Notes: a model not told the origin generated them from the sequence alone. A stretch of DNA of 64,000 bases from Corynebacterium pseudodiphtheriticum DSM 44287 (GCF_000688415.1 NZ_JIAH01000006.1:1-64000); one strand, 5' to 3'; positions 27,284-38,131 are shown, counted from the first letter of the stretch. A program made the numbers and translations.

Positions 27284-30200
27284 ATGCCTGATGACGTCCT
27301 ATCTCGTTTCAGCCCGCCAGTGGCAGGCTGGTTTCGTGAAGTCTTTGCTCGGCCCACGCCCGTGCAACAACAAGCCTGGCAAGCGGTTTCTGCAGGGAAA
27401 AACGCGCTGGTTGTGGCCCCAACGGGGTCTGGTAAAACCCTGGCGGCGTTCTTTTGGGCGCTTAACGGGCTCATCGCTGGCGATGGTCAGCTTAGCCTGC
27501 CGGTTGGAAACAGCCAGGTCTCTCTTGCCGACGCAGGCAAACCCGGGGTTAAGGTGTTGTATATTTCGCCGCTGAAAGCCTTGGGCGTCGACGTCGAACG
27601 AAACTTACACGCCCCATTGACCGGCATTGAGCGGGTTGCACAACGTCTTGGTATGGATACCCCAGCGGTCAGCATCGGAGTGCGCAGTGGTGATACTCCG
27701 CAAGCAGAACGCGCGCGGCAACTGCGTCGCCCGCCAGATATTTTGATCACAACCCCCGAATCGGCTTATCTCATGCTCACAAGTAAAGCCGCCGGGATTT
27801 TAACGACCGTAACCACCGTGATAGTGGATGAAATCCATGCGCTAGCCGGTAGTAAACGTGGGGTGCACCTAGCGCTCACACTGGAACGATTGGCGCGCAT
27901 CGCCGACGACCCACAACGAATCGGTTTGTCTGCCACGGTGCGCCCGATTGAATCCGTGGCGCAGTTTTTGGGTGGTGACCGAGCCGTGGAAATTGTCGCG
28001 CCACCAGCGCAGAAGGCTTGGGAACTTGCTGTGCGCGTGCCGGTAGATGACATGTCAGATTTACCGGTGCCGGAACAAGCCTCGACGATTGGGGAGATGA
28101 CGGTCGATGATCCATTGGGGTTAAGCAGCGGTGGTGCGACCGACGCTGCTAGCCCTACCTTTGCTAGTGATTCCGCGTTTGCTAGTGATTCGGCGTTGCC
28201 AACCGCGAAATCAATCTGGCCGCATATCGAAGCTGAGCTCTACCAAACCATCATGGAATGCAACTCCACTCTGGTGTTCGTGAATTCCCGGCGAACCGCA
28301 GAGCGACTGACCTCTCGGCTCAACGAACTTTATGCCGCCGAGCATGCCCCAGAATCATTGTCGGCGTCGACGCGCCGGGACCCCGCACAGTTGATGAAAC
28401 ACACTGATATCGCGGGTACGGCGCCGTCGGTTATTGCCCGCGCACACCATGGTTCGGTCTCCAAAGATGAACGTGCGCAGACAGAATCCCTGCTGAAACA
28501 AGGTGCGTTGAAAGCTGTCGTCGCGACCAGTTCATTGGAACTAGGAATCGATATGGGGGCAGTCGAACAGGTAGTGCAAGTAGAATCACCGCCGTCGGTG
28601 GCCTCCGCCTTGCAACGAGTTGGCCGCGCCGGCCACAGCGTAGGGGCCGTTTCAAAAGGAGATTTTTACCCGAAGCACCGCGCGGATCTCTTGCAAACTG
28701 CAGTCACCGTCGGCCGGGTAGCCCCAGGATTGATCGAAAAGATCCATGTTCCACGCAATCCTCTGGACGTGTTGGTGCAGCAAACCATCGCTGCGGTAGC
28801 AGTGGAAGATCTGGACGTAGATGAATGGTTTACTACTATTCGTCGCGCCTGGCCGTATCGTGATTTGGACCGCGAAGTCTTCGAATCGGTGCTAGATCTG
28901 GCCAGCGGACTGTACCCTAGTACCGATTTTTCTGAGTTGAAACCGCGCATTGTGTTTGACCGGGTGCGCAACACTTTGTCTACTCGGCCTGGTTCGCAAC
29001 GAGTGGCGGTAACAAGCGGCGGCACTATCCCGGATCGTGGCATGTTCGGGGTTTTTCTGGCGGGTACGACAGACACAGCCACTGGAGCTAGCACCACTCG
29101 CGGCGACACGACCAGCAAAGCCACCCCGCGCCGGGTAGGTGAGCTAGACGAAGAAATGGTGTACGAATCCCGCGTCGGGGATGTTTTCACTCTAGGCGCG
29201 AGCAGCTGGCGCATCGAAGACATCACGCGTGATCAAGTCATCGTGACTCCCGCGCCGGGCCACACGGGGCGTCTGCCGTTTTGGAGCGGAGATCAGCTAG
29301 GACGCCCTTATGAGCTGGGCTTAGCTTTGGGCGAATTTCGACGCGAAGCTCACCGAAAACGAGAGGCTTTGCTGGATGAGCTTCCGTTAGATGAGCGTGC
29401 GCGAGCCAACGTATTGGGTTATTTGGATGAGCAATACGAAGCAACGGGACTGATCCCGGATGAAAAAACCCTGGTTTTGGAACGTTTTCGTGATGAACTC
29501 GGTGACTGGCGCGTCGTCTTGCACAGCCCTTTTGGACGTGGCGTCAACGCTGCCTGGGCATTAGCGGTTGGTGCGCGCATTGCGGACAACACCGGTATGG
29601 ATGCCCAAGCAGTGGCCGGTGATGACGGCATTGTGCTGCGAGTGCCTGAAGGCGAGCAGCAGCCAGATGCGTCACTGTTTATCTTCACTACTGATGAGAT
29701 CGAAGACATAGTGACCAATCAAGTGGGTAATTCTGCACTATTTGCTTCGCGGTTTCGTGAATGCGCGGCACGTGCGCTGTTATTGCCACGCTACAACCCA
29801 GGCAAACGCGCCCCGCTATGGCAGCAGCGGCAAAAGGCAGAACAACTGCTGGACGTGGCACGGAAGTATCCGTCCTTTCCTATCATTTTGGAAACCGTGC
29901 GCGAATGCTTACAAGATGTCTATGATCTTCCGGCATTAAATGAGGTCACCCGTGCTATTGCTCAGCGTAATATTCGGATTGCGGAAGTGACCACGGAGCA
30001 ACCGTCGCCATTTTCTTCGTCATTGTTGTTTAATTACACCGGCGCGTTCATGTATGAAGGCGATAGCCCACTGGCTGAGAAACGGGCAGCGGCGCTGTCA
30101 TTGGACCCAAGCTTACTGGCAAAGCTACTGGGAACCGTGGAGCTACGTGAACTCTTGGATCCGAGCGTGATCACGGCAGTGCATGAATCGCTGCAGCACA

Positions 30201-32119
30201 CTGCGCCAGATCGCCGAGCGCAGACAGCAGAACAATTAGCCGATACCCTGCGGCGCATCGGACCCATCCCGGTTGCACGGTTTGCTGAATATGCAGACAT
30301 CTCTGTCGCCAGAGCCCGGAGCGAGTTGGGCTCACGTGTGATGTTGGTGCGCATGGTGGGCGAGGACTATCTGGCGCAATCCCACGATGCAGCGTTGCTT
30401 CGCGACGGCCTAGGAATACCAGTACCACCCGGCGTGCTGGCACCTACTGAGACCATTGATGATGCTCTCGCACAATTATTAAAACGCTGGTCTCGGGCAC
30501 GAGGCCCATTTGTAATACACGATGCTGCGCAAGCATTCGGCCTAAGTATCTCCAGTGCCTGGCATATCGTACAAGGATTAGCTGCCAGCGGTGAGTTAGT
30601 GGAAGGACACTACCGCCAAGGCATTGATGAAATGGAATATTGCGCTTCGGGAGTATTAAAGCAGATCCGTTCGCGCTCGTTGGCGGCGGCCCGCAAAGCG
30701 CAAAAACCTGTGAGTCAGTCAGCGTTTGCTCGCTTCTTATTAGATTGGCATCAGATAACCGAGATACCTGGCGTTGCGTCCGGCACAGTTGGGACTACAG
30801 GCCCTCGTACTTCCCACGCCAGTGCAACGGAGCAAGGGCTGCGCGGGGCGGATGGGGTTTTCGCAGCAGTCGAGCAATTAGCCGGGGTACGGTTGCCGGC
30901 GAGTGCTTGGGAGCATCTGGTGCTGCCGTCCCGGGTACCCGGTTTTAGCCCGCGTCACCTCGACGAACTCACCAGTAATGGGGAAGTGCTGATCCGGGGA
31001 GCGGGGCAAGCTGGGAGCAATGACCCTTGGATCATGTTGCTGCCTGCTGAATATGCGGCGCAGCTCGCGCCAATTGCGGATGGGGAAAACCCGAATCTGT
31101 CGGCCGTGCAGCAAGCCATTGTCGACGTCTTGCACAATGGTGGTGGCTACCTGTTTGCGGAAATCGTCGACCAGCTAAGCCTGCATTCTAGTGATGTAGT
31201 TCGCGAGGGCCTATGGGGCCTGGTTGATCTTGGGATGGTCAGCCCGGATAGTTTTGCTCCGCTCCGCGCACGGCTGGCGGGTGGTGCGGGCAGGGCGCAC
31301 AAAGCTAAGCGACAGCCCCGTCGCTCCCGCTTGCGCTTGGGACGCACGAGTTTCGCCACCGGGCAGAACGCCCGGTCAGCTCAGGCTACACCGCCGGATA
31401 TGGTGGGGCGTTGGGCACTGACAATACCTGCCGACACCGACGCCACGGCACGCTCGGTAGCCCAAGGCGAGGCCTGGCTTGACCGTTATGGTGTGGTCAG
31501 TCGTGGCAGCATTGTATCCGAGGATGTGCCTGGTGGATTCGCCTTGGCATACAAAGTATTGAGTGAGTTTGAATCCACAGGTAAAGCCCAACGTGGGTAT
31601 TTCATTGAAGGGCTGGGGGCCGCACAGTTTTCGACGCCCGCAGTGGTGGACCGGCTACGTGGTTGTGATGATGCTCCAGATGTACACGGGTGGCCGTCGG
31701 GAACAGCGCAGCCGAGCATAGTTCTGATAGCTGCCACTGATCCGGCGAATCCCTACGGGGCGGCTTTGGATTGGCCGCGTGCGGACGGTGAGACAGCAGA
31801 TACCGGAAGCACTGCTCGTGCGTGTCCGTCCCGTGCTGCTGGTGCCCTGGTTGTGCTTGTCGACGGATTATGTTTGGCGCATCTGAGCCGAGGCGGAAAA
31901 ACCTTGACGACGTTTTTCGAAGCTTTACCAGAAGACATCGAACAGGATCCGACACAATTATTGGTGACTGCACTACAGTCTGGATTGGAAAAAGAGTGGA
32001 TCCGCCCGTTGATTATCGAAAAAGCCAATGGAACAGCAATCCTGGGGTCCGCACTGGCAATTTCTATGCGAGAACATGGCGCTAAACTCAGCCCGAAAGG
32101 TATCCGGCTGGGAAACTAG
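27284..32119 (+). CDS. lhr: Lhr-type large ATP-dependent helicase
   Basis: A giant superfamily 2 DNA helicase of 1611 residues involved in DNA repair. The N-terminal half is the helicase core: PTPVQQQAWQ, Walker A APTGSGKT (about 46-53), DEIHAL, LSATVRP, ATSSLELGIDMG and QRVGRAGH. It is followed by the winged-helix and beta-barrel domains of the Lhr core and a long C-terminal region typical of actinobacterial Lhr. An 18-bp tandem duplication gives FASDSAFASDSAL within a variable loop. ATG at 27284 fits the family; a GTG at 27275 is an alternative. Confidence 0.94.
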   Translation: MPDDVLSRFSPPVAGWFREVFARPTPVQQQAWQAVSAGKNALVVAPTGSGKTLAAFFWALNGLIAGDGQLSLPVGNSQVSLADAGKPGVKVLYISPLKALGVDVERNLHAPLTGIERVAQRLGMDTPAVSIGVRSGDTPQAERARQLRRPPDILITTPESAYLMLTSKAAGILTTVTTVIVDEIHALAGSKRGVHLALTLERLARIADDPQRIGLSATVRPIESVAQFLGGDRAVEIVAPPAQKAWELAVRVPVDDMSDLPVPEQASTIGEMTVDDPLGLSSGGATDAASPTFASDSAFASDSALPTAKSIWPHIEAELYQTIMECNSTLVFVNSRRTAERLTSRLNELYAAEHAPESLSASTRRDPAQLMKHTDIAGTAPSVIARAHHGSVSKDERAQTESLLKQGALKAVVATSSLELGIDMGAVEQVVQVESPPSVASALQRVGRAGHSVGAVSKGDFYPKHRADLLQTAVTVGRVAPGLIEKIHVPRNPLDVLVQQTIAAVAVEDLDVDEWFTTIRRAWPYRDLDREVFESVLDLASGLYPSTDFSELKPRIVFDRVRNTLSTRPGSQRVAVTSGGTIPDRGMFGVFLAGTTDTATGASTTRGDTTSKATPRRVGELDEEMVYESRVGDVFTLGASSWRIEDITRDQVIVTPAPGHTGRLPFWSGDQLGRPYELGLALGEFRREAHRKREALLDELPLDERARANVLGYLDEQYEATGLIPDEKTLVLERFRDELGDWRVVLHSPFGRGVNAAWALAVGARIADNTGMDAQAVAGDDGIVLRVPEGEQQPDASLFIFTTDEIEDIVTNQVGNSALFASRFRECAARALLLPRYNPGKRAPLWQQRQKAEQLLDVARKYPSFPIILETVRECLQDVYDLPALNEVTRAIAQRNIRIAEVTTEQPSPFSSSLLFNYTGAFMYEGDSPLAEKRAAALSLDPSLLAKLLGTVELRELLDPSVITAVHESLQHTAPDRRAQTAEQLADTLRRIGPIPVARFAEYADISVARARSELGSRVMLVRMVGEDYLAQSHDAALLRDGLGIPVPPGVLAPTETIDDALAQLLKRWSRARGPFVIHDAAQAFGLSISSAWHIVQGLAASGELVEGHYRQGIDEMEYCASGVLKQIRSRSLAAARKAQKPVSQSAFARFLLDWHQITEIPGVASGTVGTTGPRTSHASATEQGLRGADGVFAAVEQLAGVRLPASAWEHLVLPSRVPGFSPRHLDELTSNGEVLIRGAGQAGSNDPWIMLLPAEYAAQLAPIADGENPNLSAVQQAIVDVLHNGGGYLFAEIVDQLSLHSSDVVREGLWGLVDLGMVSPDSFAPLRARLAGGAGRAHKAKRQPRRSRLRLGRTSFATGQNARSAQATPPDMVGRWALTIPADTDATARSVAQGEAWLDRYGVVSRGSIVSEDVPGGFALAYKVLSEFESTGKAQRGYFIEGLGAAQFSTPAVVDRLRGCDDAPDVHGWPSGTAQPSIVLIAATDPANPYGAALDWPRADGETADTGSTARACPSRAAGALVVLVDGLCLAHLSRGGKTLTTFFEALPEDIEQDPTQLLVTALQSGLEKEWIRPLIIEKANGTAILGSALAISMREHGAKLSPKGIRLGN

Positions 32120-32251
32120 TCTGCTTCATTGGTTGGTGCAAGGATCCAAGCAGAGTTTGCTGCAATGGCCGCTGCACAATGTAGTGCGGCGGCTGTTGTC
32201 CTGGTCGAACAAGCGAAACCGAAAATTCTCTGAAACGGAGGTAGCCTCGAT

Positions 32252-33148
32252 ATGCCAGAAGGCGATTCCGTCTTGCAGCTCTCCCAGCGCCTGCAATTTC
32301 TTGTGGGCAAGACAGTCACGCATACGTCTCTGCGCACCCCGCGCTATGCAACCCACGATTTCTCTGGTGCACGCTGCACAAAAATCTGGCCTTATGGAAA
32401 ATACTTATTCATGCTTTTCGAGGAGCATATTCTGGCTACGCACCTGAAAATGGAGGGCAGCTGGGCGATGCACCTGGTTGGGGACAAATGGCGCAAGCCT
32501 GGCTACACCGCGCGGGTCGTACTGCGATTTGCGCATCAACCGCGCGACATCGAAATCGTGGGGCATCAGCTTGGCTTAGTGCGCGTGCTGCCGGTTGCTG
32601 ATTATCAACGATTCATCGCAGATTTAGGGCCAGATATTTTAAGTGATGATTGGGAAGACAGCGATGTAGACAGCGATGTAGGGGAGCAGTATAACGAAGG
32701 TCGGGAGGCCGGAGAGACTGGTAACGCAGAGGCGCTACGCCGAATTATGCAACAACCGCATCGCCCCATCGGCACTGCGCTCCTGGACCAAACCAACCTA
32801 GTTGGTATTGGCAATGAGTATCGAGCAGAAATTTGTTTTCTAGCTGGTGTTCACCCAGCAAGTCGCGTCGGCAAGCTTGGCTACGAGCGGGTTGCCGAAA
32901 TTTTGGAGATTGCGCGGCGGATCATGTGGGCGAATAGGCACGAACCGGTACGGGTGACCACCGGAATTAAACGCGCCGGGGAGACAACCTATGTGTTCGG
33001 GCGCAATAATCGGCCATGCCGACGCTGCCGCAGCCTCATCGTGTCAGATTCACTCGGTGGGCCGGACCAGAAACAACACGGTGGAATCACCGGTGAACTC
33101 GAGCGCATAATCTGGTGGTGCCCACAGTGCCAGCCGTTGCTGGATTAG
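32252..33148 (+). CDS. nei2: Endonuclease VIII (Nei-type DNA glycosylase)
   Basis: A base-excision repair glycosylase/AP lyase. The start MPEGDS holds the catalytic Pro2 and Glu3 after Met removal. The helix-two-turn-helix ([20 protein letters not shown]) and the C-terminal zinc finger (PCRRCRS ... CPQCQ) are complete. An acidic insert (about residues 131-152) contains a 12-bp tandem duplication read as DSDVDSDV. It lies 132 nt after lhr, another repair gene, and its stop codon overlaps the stop of pgi on the other strand. Confidence 0.93.
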   Translation: MPEGDSVLQLSQRLQFLVGKTVTHTSLRTPRYATHDFSGARCTKIWPYGKYLFMLFEEHILATHLKMEGSWAMHLVGDKWRKPGYTARVVLRFAHQPRDIEIVGHQLGLVRVLPVADYQRFIADLGPDILSDDWEDSDVDSDVGEQYNEGREAGETGNAEALRRIMQQPHRPIGTALLDQTNLVGIGNEYRAEICFLAGVHPASRVGKLGYERVAEILEIARRIMWANRHEPVRVTTGIKRAGETTYVFGRNNRPCRRCRSLIVSDSLGGPDQKQHGGITGELERIIWWCPQCQPLLD

Positions 33149-34815
33149 CTGTTGTTTTGACGCTGCTTCCGATACCAATGCAGCAAGTGGTCCGTCGAAC
33201 TGTCGCCGGAATCGATTTCTTCCGTGCCGGAAACTGCCGGCAAGAGCTCGTCCGCCTGGGTTTTTCCGAGCTCAACTCCCCATTGGTCGAAGGAGTTCAC
33301 GTCCCATATCACGCCTTGCACAAAGGTGATGTGCTCGTACAACGCGATCAGGCTGCCCAGTACCTCCGGGGTTAATTTTGGCGCCAGAATCGTGGTAGTG
33401 GGACGGTTACCAGGCATCACCAGATGGGGGACTAATTCTTCCGCGACGCCTTCGGCAGCAACTTCTTGCGCGGTCCGACCAAAAGCCATGACTTTTGATT
33501 GCGCGAAGAAATTACTCATCAACAAATCGTGTAAAGAACCTTCACCGTCGATAGCTGCTAAATCATTATGCGGGCGGGCGAAGCCAATGAAATCGGCTGG
33601 AATGAGATGCTTGCCCTGGTGCAGCAACTGGAAGAACGCATGCTGGCCGTTGGTTCCCGCCTGGCCCCAGTAGATTTCGCCGGTGGTATAGTCCACGCCT
33701 GTGCCGTTACGGCGCACGGATTTGCCGTTAGATTCCATGGTCAGTTGCTGTAAGTAAGCGGGGAAGCGGCGCAGGTGCTGCGAATAAGGCAAAATTGCGT
33801 GGCTGGCTGCTCCGTGGAAATTCGTGTACCACACGCCCAACAACCCCATGAGCACGACGACGTTATCGCTCAAGTCTGTGCGATAGAAATAGTCGTCGAT
33901 GGCATGAAAGCCATCCAGGAACCGGCGGAAATCTTCCGGCCCAATGCACAGCATCAGCGATAACCCGATCGCGGAAGTTACTGAATAACGGCCACCGACC
34001 CAATCCCAGAAAACAAACATATTGTCTGGGTCGATACCGAATTCGCGGACCTTGTCCGCATTGGTAGATACCGCCACGAAATGCTGCGCCACCGCATCCG
34101 CGCTGCCGAGTTTGTCGATGAGCCAACGCCGAGCAGCCGTGGCATTAGACAGTGTTTCTTGGGTACCGAACGATTTTGAACTGACGATAAACAAGGTGGT
34201 TTCTGGATCTACCACGCCCAAGGTGTCGTTCATGTCCGCTGGATCCACGTTGGAAACATATTCTGCGTGAATTCCTGCGGTGTTGTATTCCTGGAGTGCT
34301 AGTGCGGCAAAGGCTGGGCCGAGATCTGAACCACCGATGCCGATGTTCACAATGGTCCGGATTTGTTTGCCCGTAAACCCGGTACGGGTGCCGTCCCGCA
34401 GGGAAGTGGCAAAGCGCTCCATTTTTTCCAGTTCGGCGTGGACATCCTGGGTGATGTTCTGGCCGTCTACGAGTAAATCTTGTGTGCCCTGTGAGAGAAA
34501 AGACCCAGGTGCCCGGAGCGCGGTGTGTAAGACAGCGCGATCTTCGGTGTTGTTGATGTGTGCGCCGGAGAAAAACCTCTCCCGGGCTTCGCGCAGACCG
34601 GCGCGCTCGGCGAGAGCCAACAAGTGGTCATGAATGTTGTCATCGATCCAGTTTTTTGACAGGTCGAGATGCAACTCGCCGGCAGAAAAAGACCACCGCC
34701 GGGCACGATCTGGATCCGACTGGAACAACGAGCGAAGATGGAAATCCTGCTCGTCGGCCAGAGCTTTGAGATGCTGCCATTCCGGGGTGGTGGTTATCGA
34801 TGCAAAAGAACTCAC
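33145..34815 (-). CDS. pgi: Glucose-6-phosphate isomerase
   Basis: Interconverts glucose-6-phosphate and fructose-6-phosphate. The 556-residue protein carries the PGI signatures [26 protein letters not shown], the catalytic region [15 protein letters not shown] (as [15 protein letters not shown]) and WGVELGK near the end. I chose GTG at 34815: the CDF gene stop overlaps it as GTGA, a usual coupling arrangement, and the protein then begins like C. glutamicum Pgi. An upstream in-frame extension to 34878 lacks support. No good ribosome-binding site is visible, consistent with coupling. Confidence 0.95.
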   Translation of the reverse strand: MSSFASITTTPEWQHLKALADEQDFHLRSLFQSDPDRARRWSFSAGELHLDLSKNWIDDNIHDHLLALAERAGLREARERFFSGAHINNTEDRAVLHTALRAPGSFLSQGTQDLLVDGQNITQDVHAELEKMERFATSLRDGTRTGFTGKQIRTIVNIGIGGSDLGPAFAALALQEYNTAGIHAEYVSNVDPADMNDTLGVVDPETTLFIVSSKSFGTQETLSNATAARRWLIDKLGSADAVAQHFVAVSTNADKVREFGIDPDNMFVFWDWVGGRYSVTSAIGLSLMLCIGPEDFRRFLDGFHAIDDYFYRTDLSDNVVVLMGLLGVWYTNFHGAASHAILPYSQHLRRFPAYLQQLTMESNGKSVRRNGTGVDYTTGEIYWGQAGTNGQHAFFQLLHQGKHLIPADFIGFARPHNDLAAIDGEGSLHDLLMSNFFAQSKVMAFGRTAQEVAAEGVAEELVPHLVMPGNRPTTTILAPKLTPEVLGSLIALYEHITFVQGVIWDVNSFDQWGVELGKTQADELLPAVSGTEEIDSGDSSTDHLLHWYRKQRQNNS

Positions 34816-35924
34816 GAAGTTAAATGATACCGACTTGTGCTCGTACGCACGACAGGTGCCCGCCAATTTCGGGTACATGAGACAGCGGTTTTATCCCATA
34901 GCTGCCAACCCTGATGCTCGGTGGTGCGCGGATGGTGCGCCGCGGCACGGTCGGCGGTGCTGGTCGCTTTGGTCGGCTGGGCGGCTGAGCAGTGCTCCGT
35001 GGTGGGGGAAGCAGTCTCGACTTGCACGGTGGTGCGTGCAATTCCGTACTTGGTGCGCAAAACGTTTTCGACGTGGCGCAGAACTATCTCGTGCTGCCGG
35101 GTGGCGACGACGTGCACCGTGGCCACCGCATCCGATCCAGTCAAAGACCACAGATGTAGGTCATAAACCTGCTGCACGCCAGGAATGCGAAGTATTTCGC
35201 GCTGGATTGCCACATAGTCTAATCCGGCCGGGGCATGCTGCATCAGTACCGAGAAAGATTGCTTTAACAGGTGCCAGCAACGGGGCAACAAGAGTGCCAG
35301 GATGAGCACGGACACCGCAACATCCGCACCGTTCCAACCAGTTGCCCAGACCACCCCGGACGCAAAAATGACTCCGACGGAACTGAGCATATCTGAGATG
35401 ATGTGCAGGTAAGCGCCTTTGATATTCAGCGAATTCTGCGATGGTTTGTGCAGCAATAGCATTGCTAGCAGGTTGGCTAGCAGGCCGATTGTAGCGACGA
35501 CCATCATGACTTCGGCAGAAAGTTCAGCGGGATAGTGAATCCGTCGGAGCGCGGCGATCATGATCCACACTGCAATAGCCATCACTAGTAAAGCGTTGAG
35601 TGCAGAGGCTATAACCTCGGCACGCGCAAACCCATAGGTTGCCAGCTGGGTAGCTTTGCGCTGACCCCACCACATTGCGAGACCTGCCATGACCAAGCCG
35701 ACGGAATCAGTGGCCATGTGTCCAGCGTCGGCAAGCAAAGCTAGCGATCCCGACCAGAACGCGCCGACGATCTCCGCAACCAGAATTACGGTGGTCAAGA
35801 CAATGACGGCTACGAGGCGTACACCCGTTGCCGCGCCATGATGACAGTGGCCTGGTCCGTGTTGGCCCTGGCGTTGCGGACAAGATTGACTTGCGTGCGC
35901 AGTTTCTGGGGAATGTGTACACAT
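34812..35924 (-). CDS. Cation diffusion facilitator (zinc-type exporter)
   Basis: A CDF family metal exporter of about 370 residues with six membrane segments. The two metal-binding motifs of zinc-type members are intact: DAGHMATD in segment 2 and HIISD in segment 5. The N-terminus is His/Cys-rich (GHCHHG) and the C-terminal cytoplasmic domain ([19 protein letters not shown]) is present, followed by a tail rich in Thr and Ala. ATG at 35924 or TTG at 35930 follow GGAAGGAG. Its stop overlaps the pgi start, an unexpected pairing. A palindrome lies 26 nt upstream of the start. Confidence 0.9.
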   Translation of the reverse strand: MCTHSPETAHASQSCPQRQGQHGPGHCHHGAATGVRLVAVIVLTTVILVAEIVGAFWSGSLALLADAGHMATDSVGLVMAGLAMWWGQRKATQLATYGFARAEVIASALNALLVMAIAVWIMIAALRRIHYPAELSAEVMMVVATIGLLANLLAMLLLHKPSQNSLNIKGAYLHIISDMLSSVGVIFASGVVWATGWNGADVAVSVLILALLLPRCWHLLKQSFSVLMQHAPAGLDYVAIQREILRIPGVQQVYDLHLWSLTGSDAVATVHVVATRQHEIVLRHVENVLRTKYGIARTTVQVETASPTTEHCSAAQPTKATSTADRAAAHHPRTTEHQGWQLWDKTAVSCTRNWRAPVVRTSTSRYHLTS

Positions 35925-35949
35925 ATGCAAAACTGCTCCTTCCTGGTTG

Positions 35950-35971
35950 CAGTTAGTTCGTGAATTAACTG
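35950..35971 (-). promoter_or_regulatory. Candidate operator of the CDF gene
   Basis: A 22-bp imperfect palindrome with arms CAGTTA and TAACTG and inner TTC/GAA pairs, centred about 36 nt before the CDF start. It is in the 83-bp gap after the amidase gene. The size and symmetry suit a dimeric metal-sensing repressor, but I do not recognise the regulator. Confidence 0.4.
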
Positions 35972-36007
35972 CGCGAGTTGGGGCGAGTCATCATGAACTG
36001 GTGCGGA

Positions 36008-38131
36008 CTAGTGGTTGTGCGAATCAGCAGGTTCTTCTGCGATATCAATCTGGCCAGTATTTGGGTCATAGGTGATGGATCCGTGCTGGAATTTCACACG
36101 GATTGGGGTGGTGCCGTCATAGTTTTCTGGAGTGCTCGTCGGCAAGCCCAGCGTGTTGACCGCCCCGTTTGCCCAGGCGCGTGCGATTTCTCCCCAAAGT
36201 GCTTGGGTTCCGGTTTCTTCGGAATCGACGATCACGCCGTTGTCGAAGACAGCGAAGTCAACGTCTGCGCCTAAGCCGGTGTTTGCACCAGCAGTGCCAA
36301 TGCCAGTGATCGGTGTACCCAAGACGGGTCCCAATAGGGCGTTAATGCGTGCCCATGTCTGCTCAATGTTGGAATCGCCGCTCAACTTCACTACGCGCCC
36401 GACCAGACCGGGAATATCACCGAGATTGAGCCCAGGCAGTACTTGGAGTTGTGCCAGGTTATTTGCATCACCGGGCAGGCTGCTGGTTTGAGAGTTTTTC
36501 AGCAAAGTCATAACTATTGGGGCGATCACACCAATTGCAGTGGCAGCGAGCTTAGCGAGATCCTGGCCACCATTGCCATTTGGCGACGACGGACGTTGCG
36601 GAGGTGTGCTTTGCGGTTGGTTGCCTTGCGGTTGGTTGCCCGGCTGGCTCGGTGTGCCACCTGGATTTCCCGCGATCATGCTGGAAACTCGGCTATAGGC
36701 CTGGTTGGTTGCGGCGCGGATCGACGCCCACTGTTTGACAGCTTCATCGCCGGGGCACTCGGTGTTGACGACATCGCGGTGGCCATGGAAACGGTTGAAC
36801 GTCCGAGTGTCGCCAGCAGGGTAGCGAGCGTATTGGCTACCTTCGGAGGTCAGCGATACGGTACCGGACGGGTCGAAGCCAGATTGTGCTGCGCGCCAGC
36901 CAGCGATTTGGCCGACGGAGTCGATTGTCGGCTGCGGAACTGGCGCGATTTGGTGGTTGCCAATCAATGCGATCCCAAAGGTTCCGGTGTTGTACCCACC
37001 TGCATGGGCGCCGAGTACTCCAGCGTTCAAGCCATCGCGGCGGCCTTCATAGATGGTGCCGAACTTGTCGACGAGTGCGTGGTAGCCGATATCGCACCAG
37101 CCCAAAGATTGTGTGTGGTACTGGTATGCGCCACGGACCTGTGCCGCAGCGGATTCTCTGGTGTAATTGTTAATCCCTGCGGTGTGGTGCAGTGTCATGG
37201 CTTTGTAATCCATACCGGTTGGCCCACAGTTGCCGCGGAAAGATTCGTTGGCGCCCCATGCCTGACGGGTGACCACACTGGGCAGGCCAACGGCAAGGTT
37301 TGCGGTCGGCTGAATACCGGCCGGGGTTGCACCTTCTTGGCCATTGACGAAAACGGCGTTGAGCTCTTCAGCTTTTGGTAATGGTGCGACACCGACAGCG
37401 TTATCAGTGTGCGTGAGGTCCACAGAATCAGTTACTGGTTGGATTATGCCTTCGGAGGTTTCTAAGCCAGCTTTGGGGGTCCTGATCTGTGGGGCTAGCT
37501 CTGGGGCATGATCGTCGGAGTCAGCATGATCATCATGGACACTGTGATCATCATGGTCAGCATGACCATCATGGGCGCTGTGGTTATCGTGGGCTTCGGC
37601 ACCATAAAGGTCCACTCCAGCCAGAGAAACCTGCACCTTGTTGGTTGGAGCAACATAGATCAACTCGGTGCCTTGTTGCGTGGCCTCATCGGGGTTGGGA
37701 AGCGGGTGGGTTTCTAGCCATGGGCCCCAAGAGCCATCGGCTGCTTGTGCGCGGAAGAATGCGAGAACGTCACGGTTGCCTTTCCAAGTCAGCGCAAAGG
37801 AATCAAATTCTTCTTCTTGCGTAAATTCTTGCACGGCGCGTGATTCGCCTTCTGCGGGGCTGCCGTGCTGGTGACCATGATCATGACCGTGGCCGTGGTC
37901 GTGAGCTCCTTGAGTAGCAATCGCGGGATCGTCCACGACGGTCGTGGTGCCACTGGAAAAACTTGTGGTTTTCAGGGTGGCTTCGATCGGTTGTTCACCG
38001 GCGCTTTGTGTATTTAGCACGTGGTTGCCGCCGAATGCAGCAGCCGCTACGAGGGCGGAAGTGCTGGTTAGCGCGATCGTTGGTGTGAGCCAGCGGGGGC
38101 GAGAAGGAGATAGGCGTCTACGCATCCTCAT
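36008..38131 (-). CDS. Secreted N-acetylmuramoyl-L-alanine amidase, His-rich
   Basis: A 707-residue exported peptidoglycan amidase. After an N-terminal signal or anchor (about 15-33), a beta domain is interrupted by two His clusters: residues 77-89 (7 His) and 181-208 (9 His, mostly every third residue with Asp). The amidase_2/PGRP domain spans about 287-475, with zinc ligands in LHHTAG, GHRDVV and TECPG. Then comes a Gln/Pro/Asn-rich linker and LGFP-like repeats, which bind the mycolyl-arabinogalactan envelope. AAGGAG precedes the ATG. It is upstream of and on the same strand as the CDF exporter. The gene has one CGTCGGCAAG motif at 36137. Confidence 0.9.
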   Translation of the reverse strand: MRMRRRLSPSRPRWLTPTIALTSTSALVAAAAFGGNHVLNTQSAGEQPIEATLKTTSFSSGTTTVVDDPAIATQGAHDHGHGHDHGHQHGSPAEGESRAVQEFTQEEEFDSFALTWKGNRDVLAFFRAQAADGSWGPWLETHPLPNPDEATQQGTELIYVAPTNKVQVSLAGVDLYGAEAHDNHSAHDGHADHDDHSVHDDHADSDDHAPELAPQIRTPKAGLETSEGIIQPVTDSVDLTHTDNAVGVAPLPKAEELNAVFVNGQEGATPAGIQPTANLAVGLPSVVTRQAWGANESFRGNCGPTGMDYKAMTLHHTAGINNYTRESAAAQVRGAYQYHTQSLGWCDIGYHALVDKFGTIYEGRRDGLNAGVLGAHAGGYNTGTFGIALIGNHQIAPVPQPTIDSVGQIAGWRAAQSGFDPSGTVSLTSEGSQYARYPAGDTRTFNRFHGHRDVVNTECPGDEAVKQWASIRAATNQAYSRVSSMIAGNPGGTPSQPGNQPQGNQPQSTPPQRPSSPNGNGGQDLAKLAATAIGVIAPIVMTLLKNSQTSSLPGDANNLAQLQVLPGLNLGDIPGLVGRVVKLSGDSNIEQTWARINALLGPVLGTPITGIGTAGANTGLGADVDFAVFDNGVIVDSEETGTQALWGEIARAWANGAVNTLGLPTSTPENYDGTTPIRVKFQHGSITYDPNTGQIDIAEEPADSHNH

